Of a DNA stretch of 64,000 nt, positions 8,985 to 17,730 are shown one piece after another. Position 1 is the first letter of the stretch, and each line of letters opens with the position of its first letter. Location: positions 186,001-250,000 of the forward strand of contig CATQGW010000003.1 in assembly GCA_958295515.1 (NCBI GenBank), written 5' to 3'. The notes under the pieces were generated by a model, which made no database searches, was not told the origin of the DNA, and saw only the letters and a list, made by a program, of their open reading frames with translations. Source of the stretch: an uncultured Dehalococcoidia bacterium (GTDB taxonomy: Bacteria > Chloroflexota > Dehalococcoidia > Bin125). The position numbers and the translations under genes are program-made.

Positions 8985-9061
8985 CGCGTGATGTCGTCGT
9001 CATTTTCGGCGTTCGTGATGTGGCAGGGCTATCCGCGGCGCATCCGAAGCCGCGCAGCTGA
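8985..9061 (+). pseudogene. Remnant of a second fmdB-like gene
   Basis: Read from the GTG at 8985 the frame gives VMSSSFSAFVMWQGYPRRI, which differs from residues 42-60 of the intact FmdB-type protein at only a few positions. It then jumps directly to the DNA of that gene's final codons and stop (AAGCCGCGCAGCTGA) out of frame, missing about 250 bases. Codons differ from the intact copy, so this is a diverged copy and not a very recent one. It marks the right border of the HNH gene insertion. Confidence 0.75.
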
Positions 9062-9063
9062 GC
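9047..9063 (+). repeat. 17-bp direct repeat, right copy
   Basis: Exact second copy of the 17 bases at 7286-7302. It lies at the end of the fmdB remnant. Confidence 0.85.
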
Positions 9064-9242
9064 GTTGCGCTTCGTCGGTCCGCCACCTACGTCCGTCATA
9101 CGCGCCCTCACGTCTGTCATGCCCGCGCTCGCCCCTCCGTCATACCCGCGCCCCGCCGCGGGTATCTCGCCGCCCCACCTCCAACCCTCGCCCCCTTTTT
9201 TCGTCATCTCTGCCCCTCAATTTCGTCATTCCCGCCACCACT
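9064..9242. other. Gene-free, degenerate REP halves
   Basis: No plausible gene. The stretch holds at least five copies or fragments of the half palindrome CCGTCAT(A/T)CCCGC, including one closed hairpin in which CCGTCATACCCGCG is followed by CGCGGGTATCTCG (around 9140-9170). It belongs to the same repeat family as the REPIN that follows. Confidence 0.6.
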
Positions 9243-9330
9243 TCCGTCATTCCCGCGAACGCGGGAATCTCGTGGCGGTACCTGGGAGGTTGTGCGGACG
9301 AGATTCCCGCTCGGGGGCGGGAATGACGGA
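9243..9330. repeat. REPIN-like element (two opposed REP hairpins)
   Basis: An 88-bp unit with perfect 14-bp terminal inverted repeats, TCCGTCATTCCCGC on the left and GCGGGAATGACGGA on the right. Each end itself folds (CCCGCGAACGCGGG and CCCGCTCGGGGGCGGG), with GAATCTCG and GAGATTC inside and a spacer of roughly 28 bases. The same design recurs at 32321-32409 with nearly the same length. Such doublets are normally moved by REP-associated tyrosine transposases; none is in this window. Confidence 0.8.
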
Positions 9331-9374
9331 AAGGGGAGGGCGGTAGTTGTGCGGGGGTTGGTTGCTGGTCACAG

Positions 9375-9407
9375 CGAGATACCCGCGGCAAGCGCGGGTA
9401 TGACGGA
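9375..9407. repeat. Single REP hairpin
   Basis: CGAGATACCCGCG, a short loop, then CGCGGGTATGACGGA: the right half of the REPIN design in its TACCC variant. The tandem array that follows is built from copies of its 3' arm. Confidence 0.7.
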
Positions 9408-9552
9408 GGGGCGAGCGCGGGTATGACGGAGGGGCGAGCGCGGGCATGACGGAGGGGCGAGCGCGGGTGTGACGGAGGGGCGAGCGCGGGTATGACGGAG
9501 GGGCGAGCGTGGGTATGACGGGGGGGCGAGCGCGGGTGCGATGGGGGGTGTG
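9392..9552. repeat. 23-bp tandem array derived from a REP end
   Basis: Six clear units and one decayed unit of period 23, starting at 9392, 9415, 9438, 9461, 9484, 9507 and 9530. Each is GCGCGGGTATGACGG followed by AGGGGCGA with single-base variants. There are no spacers of unique sequence, so this is not a CRISPR. Together with the elements before it this fills the roughly 650-base gap between the HNH gene and the polyprenyl synthase. Confidence 0.85.
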
Positions 9553-9607
9553 CGTGGGTGTGACGGTGGGAATGACAGGAAGTCGCGCAGTTGGGGTTTG
9601 GTGGGAC

Positions 9608-10588
9608 TTAGAAGTCGCGCTGGGTGATGAACTCGGCGATTGCGGTGAGCTCGGGGCGGGGGCCGTCTTCCGTTGACTCGTGGAGGGCGGTGATGGCGCG
9701 GTCGCGCCATTCCCAGGCGACTTGCAGGCAGTGGTCGATGATCGCTTCGTCGCGGATCGCGTGGAGTGAGGCCTCCAGCCAGCGCGCCTGTTCCGCTTCG
9801 CCGTTGGCGTCGAGGAAGTGCGAGACCGGGTTGTTGTCCGGCTGGCGCTCCATCAGCACGATCGCGGGCAGGGTCAGCGTGCCGGCGCTGAGGTCGCCGC
9901 CGACGGGCTTGCCCAGCTGCTCCTCGGTGCCGCAGAAATCGAGGATGTCGTCGACGATCTGGAACGCCATCCCCACCGAGCGCCCGTATTCGCGCAGGGC
10001 TTCGACCGTTTCGGCGCGGCAGCCGCCCATCATCGCGCCGCCCGCGCCGGCGGTGGCGAACAGCGAGGCCGTCTTGCCGTGGATGCGCACGTAGTAGTCG
10101 CGCATCGTGCCTGAGGCCGAGTCGTAGGCGCTCACATCCTGCGCCAGCTCGCCCTTGGCCATCACCATTAAGGTTTCGGCGAACAGCCGAATTACGCCGA
10201 TGTGGCCTGTCCGCGCGACCAGCTCGGCGGCGTGGGCGAACATGTAGTCGCCGAGCATCACCGAGGCGGGGTTGCCGAAGCTGGCGTTGGCCGTCGACTC
10301 GCCTCGCCGCGTGTCGGAGGCGTCGATCACGTCGTCGTGGACGAGCGTCGCGGTGTGCAGCAGCTCGATTGAGGCGGCGAGCGGAATCTGGTTGTCGGCG
10401 TCGTAGTCGCCGAAGCCGCCGGCGAGGAGCGAGATGGCCGGTCGGAGGCGCTTGCCGCCGCGCGAGAGCACCTGCGTGAGCATCGTCTCCAGCGGCACGA
10501 AATCCGAACGGGCGACGAGCGAGAGGGTGTCCTCAACGAGCGCGAGGTCGTCGGCGACGGCGGCGTAGAGATGGCTGACGGTGGTCAT
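9608..10588 (-). CDS. Polyprenyl diphosphate synthase (long-chain)
   Basis: Trans-prenyltransferase that adds isopentenyl diphosphate units to an allylic primer, supplying quinone side chains or carotenoid precursors. 326 residues from the ATG at 10588; an upstream in-frame extension is disregarded. Seen: the first Asp-rich motif HDDVIDASDTRRG with D85, D86 and D89, the GGKRLRP motif near residue 45, and the second motif DDILDFCGTEEQLGKPVGGDL at about 213. Small or large residues before the first motif do not let me fix chain length; a medium-to-long chain enzyme of the IspB/HepT type is most likely. It stands alone, convergent with the repeat region. Confidence 0.92.
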   Translation of the reverse strand: MTTVSHLYAAVADDLALVEDTLSLVARSDFVPLETMLTQVLSRGGKRLRPAISLLAGGFGDYDADNQIPLAASIELLHTATLVHDDVIDASDTRRGESTANASFGNPASVMLGDYMFAHAAELVARTGHIGVIRLFAETLMVMAKGELAQDVSAYDSASGTMRDYYVRIHGKTASLFATAGAGGAMMGGCRAETVEALREYGRSVGMAFQIVDDILDFCGTEEQLGKPVGGDLSAGTLTLPAIVLMERQPDNNPVSHFLDANGEAEQARWLEASLHAIRDEAIIDHCLQVAWEWRDRAITALHESTEDGPRPELTAIAEFITQRDF

Positions 10589-10651
10589 CCGCCCTAGCGT
10601 ATCGCCAGCGCGCAGCCTGTTCACATCCTGTCGTTCCCGCCCGCCCCCTCG

Positions 10652-10681
10652 CCGTTCCCGCTCGGAGGCGGGAATGACGGA
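10652..10681. repeat. Single REP hairpin
   Basis: CCGTTCCCGC, loop, GCGGGAATGACGGA: one REP unit of the ATTCCC/GGGAAT type in the divergent gap between the prenyl synthase and the next gene. Confidence 0.65.
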
Positions 10682-10731
10682 AGGAAGGGATCGGGTTGTC
10701 GATTAGGCTGCGTGGGCAGCGGAGGATTGGG

Positions 10732-11703
10732 ATGGCGGATGACGAGCTGGGCAGGATCGAGGAAGTCGATCTGCGCGAGATTTGGCAGGACGAAGCGAAG
10801 GACTTCACGCCTTGGCTCTCAGAGCACTTGGACCTGCTCGGCGAGGCGCTGCATCTCGATTTGAAGCTGGTTGAAGTGGAGGGAGAGGTGGGGCCGTTTG
10901 CGGTCGATATCGTCGCCGATAACACCGACAAAGGCGTTGTTGTGATTGAGAATCAGCTGGAGCCAACGGATCACCGTCATCTCGGCCAGCTATTGACATA
11001 TGCGGCGGGGCGCGATGCGCGAGTGCTGATCTGGATCACTCCGCAGTTTCGCGACCAGCATCGAGCAGCGCTGGACTGGTTGAACCGATGGACGCCGGAG
11101 GAGATCGAGGTTTACGGCGTGGAGGTGCGGGCGATCCGCATTGGCGACTCGCTGCCGGCGCCAGAGTTCAAGCCGGTCGCGTTCCCCAACGAGTGGTCGC
11201 GCCAAGTGGGGGTGCGCCGGCGGGCTGCACGCGCACCTTCTGTGGATGACCGCCGCCGCAACGAGTTCTTTCAGGCGTTGATCGACGAAGCGCGCGAGCG
11301 CGGGCTGACGCGCGAGGTGACTACAAAGGCCATCCAGTATCAGAGCTTTCTCTGCCCAGTGAGCCGCTCAGGTGTCAACTACATCGCTGCCCTCCGGCAA
11401 CAAGGTGGTGTCGCGGTGTACCTCCAGATCGGCACTCGTGACGCTGTGCTGAACAGCCGGATCATCAACTCGTTGGCCGAATCGCGCGATGCGATTGAAG
11501 CTGAGATGGGATTCGAGGCGGAATGGTCCGCGCCGAACGGTAGAGCGCGCGCGTTCATTTCGACCGCCGCCGAGGGTTCGATTGACGATCCCGAAGAGCG
11601 CCAGGCAGAGGTGCGGACCTGGCTTCTCGACACGCTCGAGGCCATGAAGTCGGCGCTCGATTGGCGGCTGCAGGAGATCGTCGCCGGGCTAGACGCGGAA
11701 TAA
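10732..11703 (+). CDS. DUF4268-like protein with PD-(D/E)XK-type nuclease fold
   Basis: Protein of 323 residues without a firm function. The N-terminal half has FAVDIVADNTDKGVVVIENQ followed by HLGQLLTYAAG, the Asp...Glu-x-Gln pattern of PD-(D/E)XK nucleases. The C-terminal half resembles DUF4268 domains, which commonly accompany such folds. The ATG at 10732 is preceded by GCGGAGGA at good spacing and is preferred over a TTG 36 bases upstream. Its 3' end overlaps the convergent tatD by 15 bases. It could be a solitary defence nuclease or a housekeeping DNA-end enzyme; the sequence does not tell. Confidence 0.65.
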   Translation: MADDELGRIEEVDLREIWQDEAKDFTPWLSEHLDLLGEALHLDLKLVEVEGEVGPFAVDIVADNTDKGVVVIENQLEPTDHRHLGQLLTYAAGRDARVLIWITPQFRDQHRAALDWLNRWTPEEIEVYGVEVRAIRIGDSLPAPEFKPVAFPNEWSRQVGVRRRAARAPSVDDRRRNEFFQALIDEARERGLTREVTTKAIQYQSFLCPVSRSGVNYIAALRQQGGVAVYLQIGTRDAVLNSRIINSLAESRDAIEAEMGFEAEWSAPNGRARAFISTAAEGSIDDPEERQAEVRTWLLDTLEAMKSALDWRLQEIVAGLDAE

Positions 11704-12483
11704 CAACTCTGCGTTCGCCGTCGTCTGCGTTGCAATCTCCTCCACCGAAACGCCGCGCAGCTCTGCGATCCGCTCTGCTGCCTCTCGCACGTAGGCCGGC
11801 TCATTGCGCTGGCCTCGACGGCCTTGCGGCGACAGGTAGGGGCAATCCGTCTCTACGACAATTGCTTCGGCGCGCAGCGCCTGGGCGGCTTCTCGCAGCT
11901 CCTCGTTCTTGGGGTAGGTGACCGGGCCGGCGAAGGAAATGAGGAAGCCCATTTCTGCGTAGGCGAGCGCGAGGGTGTCGTGGCCGGAGAAGCAGTGGAG
12001 GACGCCGACGGGCGCGCCGCGGCGGCAGCTGGCGCCCCAGGGGGCGAGCACATCCCATGTTTCGTCGTGCGCGTTGCGGGAGTGGATGATGACCGGCAGG
12101 TTGAGCTCTTCGGCGAGTTCCAGCTGCTCGCGGAAGGCGCGGAACTGCGCCTCGCGCGGCGAGAGGTTGCGGTAGAAATCGAGGCCGATCTCGCCGATCG
12201 CCACCACCGAATCGCTTGCCGCCAGCGCCCGCAACTCGCGGGCGGTCTTTGCCGACCAGTCTTTGGCGTCGTGCGGGTGGATGCCCACGGCGGCGTAGAC
12301 GCCCTGCTGCGCCTCGGCCAGCCTGACGGCGGCGCGGCTGGTCTCGAGGTCGGTGCCGACCGTGACGCAGCGCTCGACGCCGGCGTCGCGGGCGCGCTGC
12401 ATGACGGCGTCGATCTCGCCGAGCAGGGCCGGGTCGTGCAGGTGCGCGTGGGTGTCGAACAGTTGAATTGCGGGTTCGCTCAT
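11689..12483 (-). CDS. tatD: TatD family metal-dependent DNase
   Basis: TIM-barrel metallohydrolase with 3'-5' exonuclease activity in characterised members. 264 residues. Metal ligands are visible in order: DTHAHLHD near residue 10, the catalytic GEIGLDFYR near 98, HSRN near 134, HCFSG near 162 and ETDCPYL near 212. The start codon overlaps the metG stop as ATGA, so it is translated after metG; the metG-tatD order is common in bacteria. Confidence 0.95.
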   Translation of the reverse strand: MSEPAIQLFDTHAHLHDPALLGEIDAVMQRARDAGVERCVTVGTDLETSRAAVRLAEAQQGVYAAVGIHPHDAKDWSAKTARELRALAASDSVVAIGEIGLDFYRNLSPREAQFRAFREQLELAEELNLPVIIHSRNAHDETWDVLAPWGASCRRGAPVGVLHCFSGHDTLALAYAEMGFLISFAGPVTYPKNEELREAAQALRAEAIVVETDCPYLSPQGRRGQRNEPAYVREAAERIAELRGVSVEEIATQTTANAELLFRV

Positions 12484-14147
12484 GTGCCGAGCCGTGCTTC
12501 CTCTTCCTCGACGATCGAGGGGTCGAGCTTGCGGAACAGTGGGGTGGGCTTTTCGAGCTGCGCGCCGGGGCGTAGGGCGTGCATCTGCCAGCCGAGCGAT
12601 TCGAGGCCGCCGCTGCCGCCGAGCATCGTGTGCAGCGCCGCGCAGCTGAACGGCAGGTAGGGCGCGAGCGCGGTGCGCAGCGCGGCGATCACGTTGAGCG
12701 CGGTGTAGAGCGAGCGCGCCGCCGCTTCGCGATCCTCTTTGACCGCCTGCCAGGGCGCGGTCTGGTCGACGTAACGATTGGTCTCCTGCGCCAGCGCGAA
12801 CGCCTGCCGCAGCCCCTGGCGCAGATGCACCGCCTCGATCGATGCGCCGACCTGCTCCAGCGTGGATTGCGCCTGGTCGAGCAGGCGCGTGGCGTCGCGA
12901 TCCAGCGGCCCCGGCTCGGGCACGCGCGCGTCAAAGTGGCGGTTGACGAGCGAGAGCACGCGGTTGACCAGGTTGCCCCAGGTGGCGACCAGCTCGTCGT
13001 TGTTGCGGCGCAGAAATTCGCCCCAGGAGAAGTCGCTGTCGGAGGTTTCGGGCATCTGCGCGGCCAGCGCGTAGCGCAGCGGGTCGGGGTCGTAGCGGGT
13101 CAGGTAGTCGTTGACCCAGACCGCCCAGCGCTTGCTGGTGCTGGCCTTGCTGCCGGACATCGTGATGTATTGGTTGGCGGGCACATCGAAGGGCAGGTTG
13201 TAGCCGCCCGCGCCGAGCAGGATCGCCGGCCAGATTATAGTGTGGAAGGGCACATTGTCCTTGCCGATGAAGTTGTAGATGCGGGCATCGGGCGATTGCC
13301 AGAAATCGCGCCAGGCCCCCGGCTCGCCGCGCGTCTGGGCCCACTCGACGGTCGCCGAGAGGTAGCCGATCACGGCCTCGAACCAGACGTAGATGCGCTT
13401 GTCGTCCCAGCCTTCGAGCGGCACCGGCACGCCCCAGGAGATGTCGCGCGTGATCGCGCGATCCTGCAACCCCTCGCGGAGCATTCCGCGGGTGAAGTTG
13501 AGCACATGCGCGCGCCAGTGTTCTTTGTCCTCTGCCAGCCAGTCGGTCAGCGGCTGCTCGAAGTCGGTCAGGCTGAGGAAGTAGTGCTCGGAGCTGCGCA
13601 GCTCGGGCGTCGCGCCGGTCGCGCGCGAGCGCGGGTTGACCAAATCGACCGCGTCCAGCTGGCGTCCGCAGGCGTCGCACTGATCGCCGCGCGCGCCCGG
13701 ATCGTCGCAGTGCGGGCAAGTGCCCTCGATGTAGCGGTCGGGCAGAAAGCGCCGCGCTTCGGCGTCGTAGAACAAATCCTGCGTCGCTTTGTAGAGATGA
13801 TCGTTCTGCAGCAGGCGTGTGAACAGGTCGTGGGTCACGTCGCGGTGGTTGTCGGTCATCGTCGTTGTGAACGTGTCGAACGTGATGCCCATCCCCTGCC
13901 AGGTATCGAGGATCGACTGGTGGAACTCGGCCACCACGTCCTCGGGTGCGCGCCCCTCTTCGTCGGCGCGGACGGTGATCGGCGTGCCGTGGGTGTCGGA
14001 GCCGGAGACCATCGCGACGCGGTTGCCGCGGATGCGGTGGTAGCGGGCGAAGATGTCGGCCGGCAGATACGCGCCGCCCAACTGCCCGTGATGGATCGGC
14101 CCGTTGGCGTAGGGCCAGGCGACGCAGACCAAGATGTTTTCGCTCAC
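12480..14147 (-). CDS. metG: Methionyl-tRNA synthetase
   Basis: Class I synthetase charging tRNA-Met, 555 residues from a GTG at 14147 that gives the normal N-terminus VSENILVCVAWPYANGPIHHG. Seen: the HIGH-equivalent HHGQ, a single zinc knuckle CPHCDDPGARGDQCDACG, the KMSKS-equivalent KASTSKRW and the helical anticodon-binding domain. There is no C-terminal EMAP/Trbp111 tRNA-binding extension. In the KMSKS loop the usual Met is Ala (KAST). An upstream in-frame stretch to 14207 is not needed. It overlaps tatD by 4 bases. Confidence 0.96.
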   Translation of the reverse strand: MSENILVCVAWPYANGPIHHGQLGGAYLPADIFARYHRIRGNRVAMVSGSDTHGTPITVRADEEGRAPEDVVAEFHQSILDTWQGMGITFDTFTTTMTDNHRDVTHDLFTRLLQNDHLYKATQDLFYDAEARRFLPDRYIEGTCPHCDDPGARGDQCDACGRQLDAVDLVNPRSRATGATPELRSSEHYFLSLTDFEQPLTDWLAEDKEHWRAHVLNFTRGMLREGLQDRAITRDISWGVPVPLEGWDDKRIYVWFEAVIGYLSATVEWAQTRGEPGAWRDFWQSPDARIYNFIGKDNVPFHTIIWPAILLGAGGYNLPFDVPANQYITMSGSKASTSKRWAVWVNDYLTRYDPDPLRYALAAQMPETSDSDFSWGEFLRRNNDELVATWGNLVNRVLSLVNRHFDARVPEPGPLDRDATRLLDQAQSTLEQVGASIEAVHLRQGLRQAFALAQETNRYVDQTAPWQAVKEDREAAARSLYTALNVIAALRTALAPYLPFSCAALHTMLGGSGGLESLGWQMHALRPGAQLEKPTPLFRKLDPSIVEEEEARLGT

Positions 14148-14250
14148 GCTGCGCAGCTTTCCGTAACGGAGCGCCCAAGCGCCCTCAGCGCCTGCGCAGC
14201 GTCGCACGCGCGTTGCAGGCGGTCAAACTGAGGCCGTGCGGTGGGGGCGA

Positions 14251-15066
14251 TCAGAGCGGCCACAGCGCGTAGACCTCCCGACGCGGGCGACCGGACTGCG
14301 CCGCCACCGCGCGTGAGGCGTCGACTCGCGCGCTGCCGGCCGCTGCGGCTTCGGACAGCGCCTGGCGCACGTCGTCGTCGCTCCAGAGTTCGGGCTTGCG
14401 CTCCGGCGGGATGATCAGGATCGTGAACTCTCCGCGCGGCCGGGGGAATGCGGCGACGGCTTCGGCGGGCGAGCCGCGCCAGAGTTGCTCGTGCAGCTTG
14501 GTCAGTTCGCGGCCGATCACCAGCTGCGCCTCGGGCAGCAGCTCGGCCAGCTCGCGGAGGCAGGCGGCTGCGCGGCGGGGCGACTCGAAGACGGTGGTGG
14601 GCAGGCCAATCTCGGCAATTTCAAGCAGCGCCTGCTTGCGCGCGGCGCTGCGGCGCGGCAGAAAGCCGCGCAGCCGCAGGTCCACGCCGGGCGTTCCGGA
14701 GACGGACCAGAGCGCGATCGGCGCGGCCGGACCGGGGATCGGGACGACGCGAGCGCCGACCTGCGCGGCCTCCGCGACCAGCGCGCGGCCCGGATCGGAG
14801 ACGCCCGGTGTGCCCGCGTCGCTGATCAGCGCGATCTGCTGGCCGGCCGCGAGCCGCGCCAGCAGATCGGGGCCGGTGCGTTCGCGGTTGCGGTCGTTGT
14901 AATGCGTGGTCGGCGTCGTAATTTCGTAATGCCGCAGCAGCTTCGCCGCGACGGCGCTGTTCTCGGCGGCGATCAGGTCCGCCTCGCGCAGCACCCGCAG
15001 CGCGCGCAGCGTGATGTCCTCGAGATTGCCGATCGGGGTGGCGACGACGAAGAGCACGCCTGGCAC
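14251..15066 (-). CDS. rsmI: 16S rRNA 2'-O-ribose C1402 methyltransferase
   Basis: Tetrapyrrole-methylase-fold enzyme modifying 16S rRNA C1402. 271 residues from a GTG at 15066, giving VPGVLFVVATPIGNLEDIT, the canonical family start. Also seen: LISDAGTPGVSDPG near residue 80, the PGPAAPIALWSVSG segment, FESPRRA and GRELTKLHE. The AEDTR motif found after strand two in most members reads AENSA here. The rest of the protein is of normal length. It lies just upstream of metG on the same strand with a roughly 100-base gap. Confidence 0.93.
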   Translation of the reverse strand: MPGVLFVVATPIGNLEDITLRALRVLREADLIAAENSAVAAKLLRHYEITTPTTHYNDRNRERTGPDLLARLAAGQQIALISDAGTPGVSDPGRALVAEAAQVGARVVPIPGPAAPIALWSVSGTPGVDLRLRGFLPRRSAARKQALLEIAEIGLPTTVFESPRRAAACLRELAELLPEAQLVIGRELTKLHEQLWRGSPAEAVAAFPRPRGEFTILIIPPERKPELWSDDDVRQALSEAAAAGSARVDASRAVAAQSGRPRREVYALWPL

Positions 15067-15322
15067 ATGGGCAGGATAGAGCGCGCCCCATCTGTTGCCT
15101 GCGCAACGCGGCAGGGTGCGTTCGGTCAAGCAGCCCGACCGCGCGGATCGAATCGGCTGCCTGTTGGGCGCTATCATCCTGCGAAATCGGAAAGCGCACA
15201 GCCCGGCGCGGAGTGGATACCTTGACGCTCATCCCGTCGCTCGTCCCACCCGGGGATCAACCTCCAGCGCGGCGTCATGCCGCGCTGTCGCGTTAACCCG
15301 CCGTCCGCCGCGAGGAGGAGCC
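15067..15322. other. Divergent intergenic region rsmI / guaB3
   Basis: 256 bases without a convincing gene, presumably holding both promoters. TTGGGC followed at short distance by TATCAT (about 15158-15177) resembles a promoter but spacing is poor. No riboswitch fold could be recognised by eye. Confidence 0.4.
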
Positions 15323-16525
15323 ATGACCACGCTGACCAGAGCCGAATCGATCAGCAGCGAGCGCTCCGAGGCCGCGCCGCCGTCCGCTCCCTTACCGATG
15401 CGCAAGCAGCTGCGCGAGGCCCACGGCTTCGACGATGTGGCAATCGTGCCCGGCGCGCTGACGATCAACCCCGAGCTGACGGATGTGCGCACGGCGATCG
15501 CCGGGCAGACGCTGGAGATTCCGATTTTGGCGGCGGCGATGGACGCGGTGGTGGATCCGCAGTTCGCGATCGATGTGGGGCAGCGGGGCGGGCTGGCAGT
15601 GCTCAATCTCGAAGGCTTGCAGTGCCGCTTCGACAACCCCGACGAGGTGTTGGCGGAGGTGGCGTCCAGCGACACCGAGGGCGCGACGGAGATCCTGCAG
15701 CGCGCTTACACCGCGCCGATCCGCGATGAGCTGATCGGTCGGCGGATCAGCGAGATCAAGGCCGGCGGGGTGGCCGCCGCGGTCTCCGTGACGCCGCCCA
15801 ACGCCAAGCAGCTGGCGCGGACCGTGCATGAGGCCGAGGCTGATGTGTTCGTCGTGCAGTCGACCGTGACGACCGCCCGCCACCTCTCGCGTTCCGAGCG
15901 CGGGCTGGTGCTACACGAGCTGATTGGGCAGATTGAGATTCCGACCATCGTGGGCAACACGGTGGGCTTTGAGGCTTCGCTTGAGCTGATGGAGGAGGGC
16001 ATCGCGGCGCTGCTGGTGGGTGTTGGGCCGGGCGCGGCCTGCACCAGCCGCGAGGTGCTGGGCATCGGCGTGCCGCAGGTTTCGGCGACGATCGAATGCG
16101 CCTACGCGCGCGATGAGTACCTGCGCCGCAGCGGGCGCTATGTGCCGATCATCACCGACGGCGGCATCCGCACGGGCGGCGATTTCTGCAAGTCGTTCGT
16201 CGCCGGCGCCGACGCGGTGATGATCGGCTCGCCCTTCGCCGGCACGGAAGAAGCGCCCGGCCGCGGCTTCCACTGGGGTATGGCGACGCCGCACGCCGAG
16301 CTGCCGCGCGGGGTGCGCGTGCATGTCGGGCAGCACACCACGCTGGACCGCCTGCTCTTCGGCCCGACCTCGCGCACCGATGGCACGGAGAATTTGATCG
16401 GGGCGCTGCGCACCTGCATGGGCAGTGTGGGAGCGGAACAGATTCGGGATTTGCACCAGACGGAGATGGTGGTGGCGCCGGCGATCAAGACGGAGGGGAA
16501 GCGGTATCAGATGTTGCGGGATTAG
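15323..16525 (+). CDS. guaB3: GuaB3-type IMP dehydrogenase family protein
   Basis: TIM-barrel protein of the IMPDH/GMPR superfamily, 400 residues, lacking CBS domains. [20 protein letters not shown] contains the phosphate-binding loop and the catalytic Cys position; [32 protein letters not shown] follows as in IMPDH. GuaB3 proteins occur in Actinomycetota, Cyanobacteriota and Chloroflexota; biochemical work on the family points to nucleotide interconversion, but the exact reaction in this organism is inference. The ATG at 15323 has a strong GAGGAGGAG binding site; the open frame upstream is ignored. No guaB lies next to it. Confidence 0.9.
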   Translation: MTTLTRAESISSERSEAAPPSAPLPMRKQLREAHGFDDVAIVPGALTINPELTDVRTAIAGQTLEIPILAAAMDAVVDPQFAIDVGQRGGLAVLNLEGLQCRFDNPDEVLAEVASSDTEGATEILQRAYTAPIRDELIGRRISEIKAGGVAAAVSVTPPNAKQLARTVHEAEADVFVVQSTVTTARHLSRSERGLVLHELIGQIEIPTIVGNTVGFEASLELMEEGIAALLVGVGPGAACTSREVLGIGVPQVSATIECAYARDEYLRRSGRYVPIITDGGIRTGGDFCKSFVAGADAVMIGSPFAGTEEAPGRGFHWGMATPHAELPRGVRVHVGQHTTLDRLLFGPTSRTDGTENLIGALRTCMGSVGAEQIRDLHQTEMVVAPAIKTEGKRYQMLRD

Positions 16526-16551
16526 GGGACGGCGGAAGCGGGGGGAAGAGG

Positions 16552-17730
16552 CTACAGCGCCTCGTACAGCAGATCGATCAGCCGCCGCACGTGGCGGTGC
16601 TGCCAGCCGGCGCGGCCCTGGTTCATGACGTAGCCGAAACCGATGCCGGCTTTGCGGTCGGCGAAGCCGAGCGAGCCGCCGCCGCCGAAATGGCCGAAGG
16701 TTTCGGGGTTGGGGCCCAGCGGACGCTCGCGCATCGCCAGCTGGAAGCCGCTGCCGAAGCGGGTTCGGCGGCCGAGCACGCGGTCGAGACCGTAGACCTG
16801 CTCCGCGGCTGCGCGGGCGATGCTGGTGGGGTGCAGGATCTGCGCCCCGTCCACGGCGCCGTCGGTCGCCAGCGCGCCGTACAGGCGGGCGAGGGCGCGC
16901 GCGTTGCCCTGTCCATTGGTGGAGGGGAACTCGGCGGCGCGGTATTCGCGGCTGTTCTGGCTGCCAGGTCCCGTTTCGATCTGCGGCGGGTTGCGGTTGG
17001 CCAGCAGCTGGAGCGGGTTGGGCGGTGAGCGCAGCAGGTCGGGCGGCTGCTGCATCGGCAGGATGTCTGCAGTGCGCGCGTCATCTTCGGGATTGGTGCC
17101 GAAGTGGAAGTCGATTTCGGCGGGTTGGCCGATCTCCTGCTGGAGGAACGCGCCGATTCGGGCGCCTGTTGCGCGGCGGATCAGCTCGCCGATCAGAAAG
17201 CCCTGCGTGTTGGAGTGGTAGCCGTGCGCCGTGCCCGGCGGCCACCACGGTTCCTGCGCGGCCAGCGCCGCGCACATTCGCTCCCAGTGCAGCTGTGAGC
17301 CGCGCGGCAGCGGTCGGCGGATCGCCGGCAGGCCGGCCTGATGGCTGAGCAGCCAGCGGATGCGCACATCCTCTTTGCCGGCCTGCGCGAACTCCGGCCA
17401 CCAGTCGGCGACGCGCCCGTCGATGTCGAGCGCGCCCCGCTCGACCAGCCGCCAGACGAGGATCGCGGCGACTGCCTTGCCGACCGAGTAGCAGCAGACC
17501 AGCGTGTCGCGCTGCCAGGGCTGCGAGTGCCGGGCGTCGCGCCAGCCGCCCCAGAGATCGAGCACGGGTTCGCCGTGCAGATGCACGGCCAGCGCCGCGC
17601 CGGTTTCGCTGCCGGCGGCGAAATTGGCCTGGAAGACCTCGCGGACGGCGGCGAAGCGCGGGTCGCAGTCGCCCTGCACCGGCGCGTCGGCGGGCGAGGG
17701 CAGGGCGGCGCGGGATTGAGGCGTGGTCAC
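16552..17730 (-). CDS. Serine beta-lactamase-fold hydrolase (EstB-like)
   Basis: Penicillin-binding-fold serine hydrolase of 392 residues. The nucleophile motif SVGK is at 82-85, the second motif YHSN near 166, and the C-terminal HFGGGGSLGFAD supplies the third (KTG-equivalent HxG). Class C-like family members are mostly esterases or peptidases, so resistance activity should not be assumed. No signal peptide is seen, so it is probably cytoplasmic. Its start overlaps the prmC stop by 4 bases, placing it at the 3' end of the hisS-prfA-prmC operon. Confidence 0.88.
   Translation of the reverse strand: MTTPQSRAALPSPADAPVQGDCDPRFAAVREVFQANFAAGSETGAALAVHLHGEPVLDLWGGWRDARHSQPWQRDTLVCCYSVGKAVAAILVWRLVERGALDIDGRVADWWPEFAQAGKEDVRIRWLLSHQAGLPAIRRPLPRGSQLHWERMCAALAAQEPWWPPGTAHGYHSNTQGFLIGELIRRATGARIGAFLQQEIGQPAEIDFHFGTNPEDDARTADILPMQQPPDLLRSPPNPLQLLANRNPPQIETGPGSQNSREYRAAEFPSTNGQGNARALARLYGALATDGAVDGAQILHPTSIARAAAEQVYGLDRVLGRRTRFGSGFQLAMRERPLGPNPETFGHFGGGGSLGFADRKAGIGFGYVMNQGRAGWQHRHVRRLIDLLYEAL

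Noticed and set aside
9392..9552. Possible CRISPR array
   Set aside because: Units are contiguous with no spacers, and no cas genes are in the window.
12579..14231. Plus-strand open frame opposite metG
   Set aside because: The metG motifs on the minus strand are unambiguous; the opposite frame is low-complexity.
15067..15322. Possible purine riboswitch before guaB3
   Set aside because: No conserved aptamer core could be recognised by eye; left as a plain divergent promoter region.
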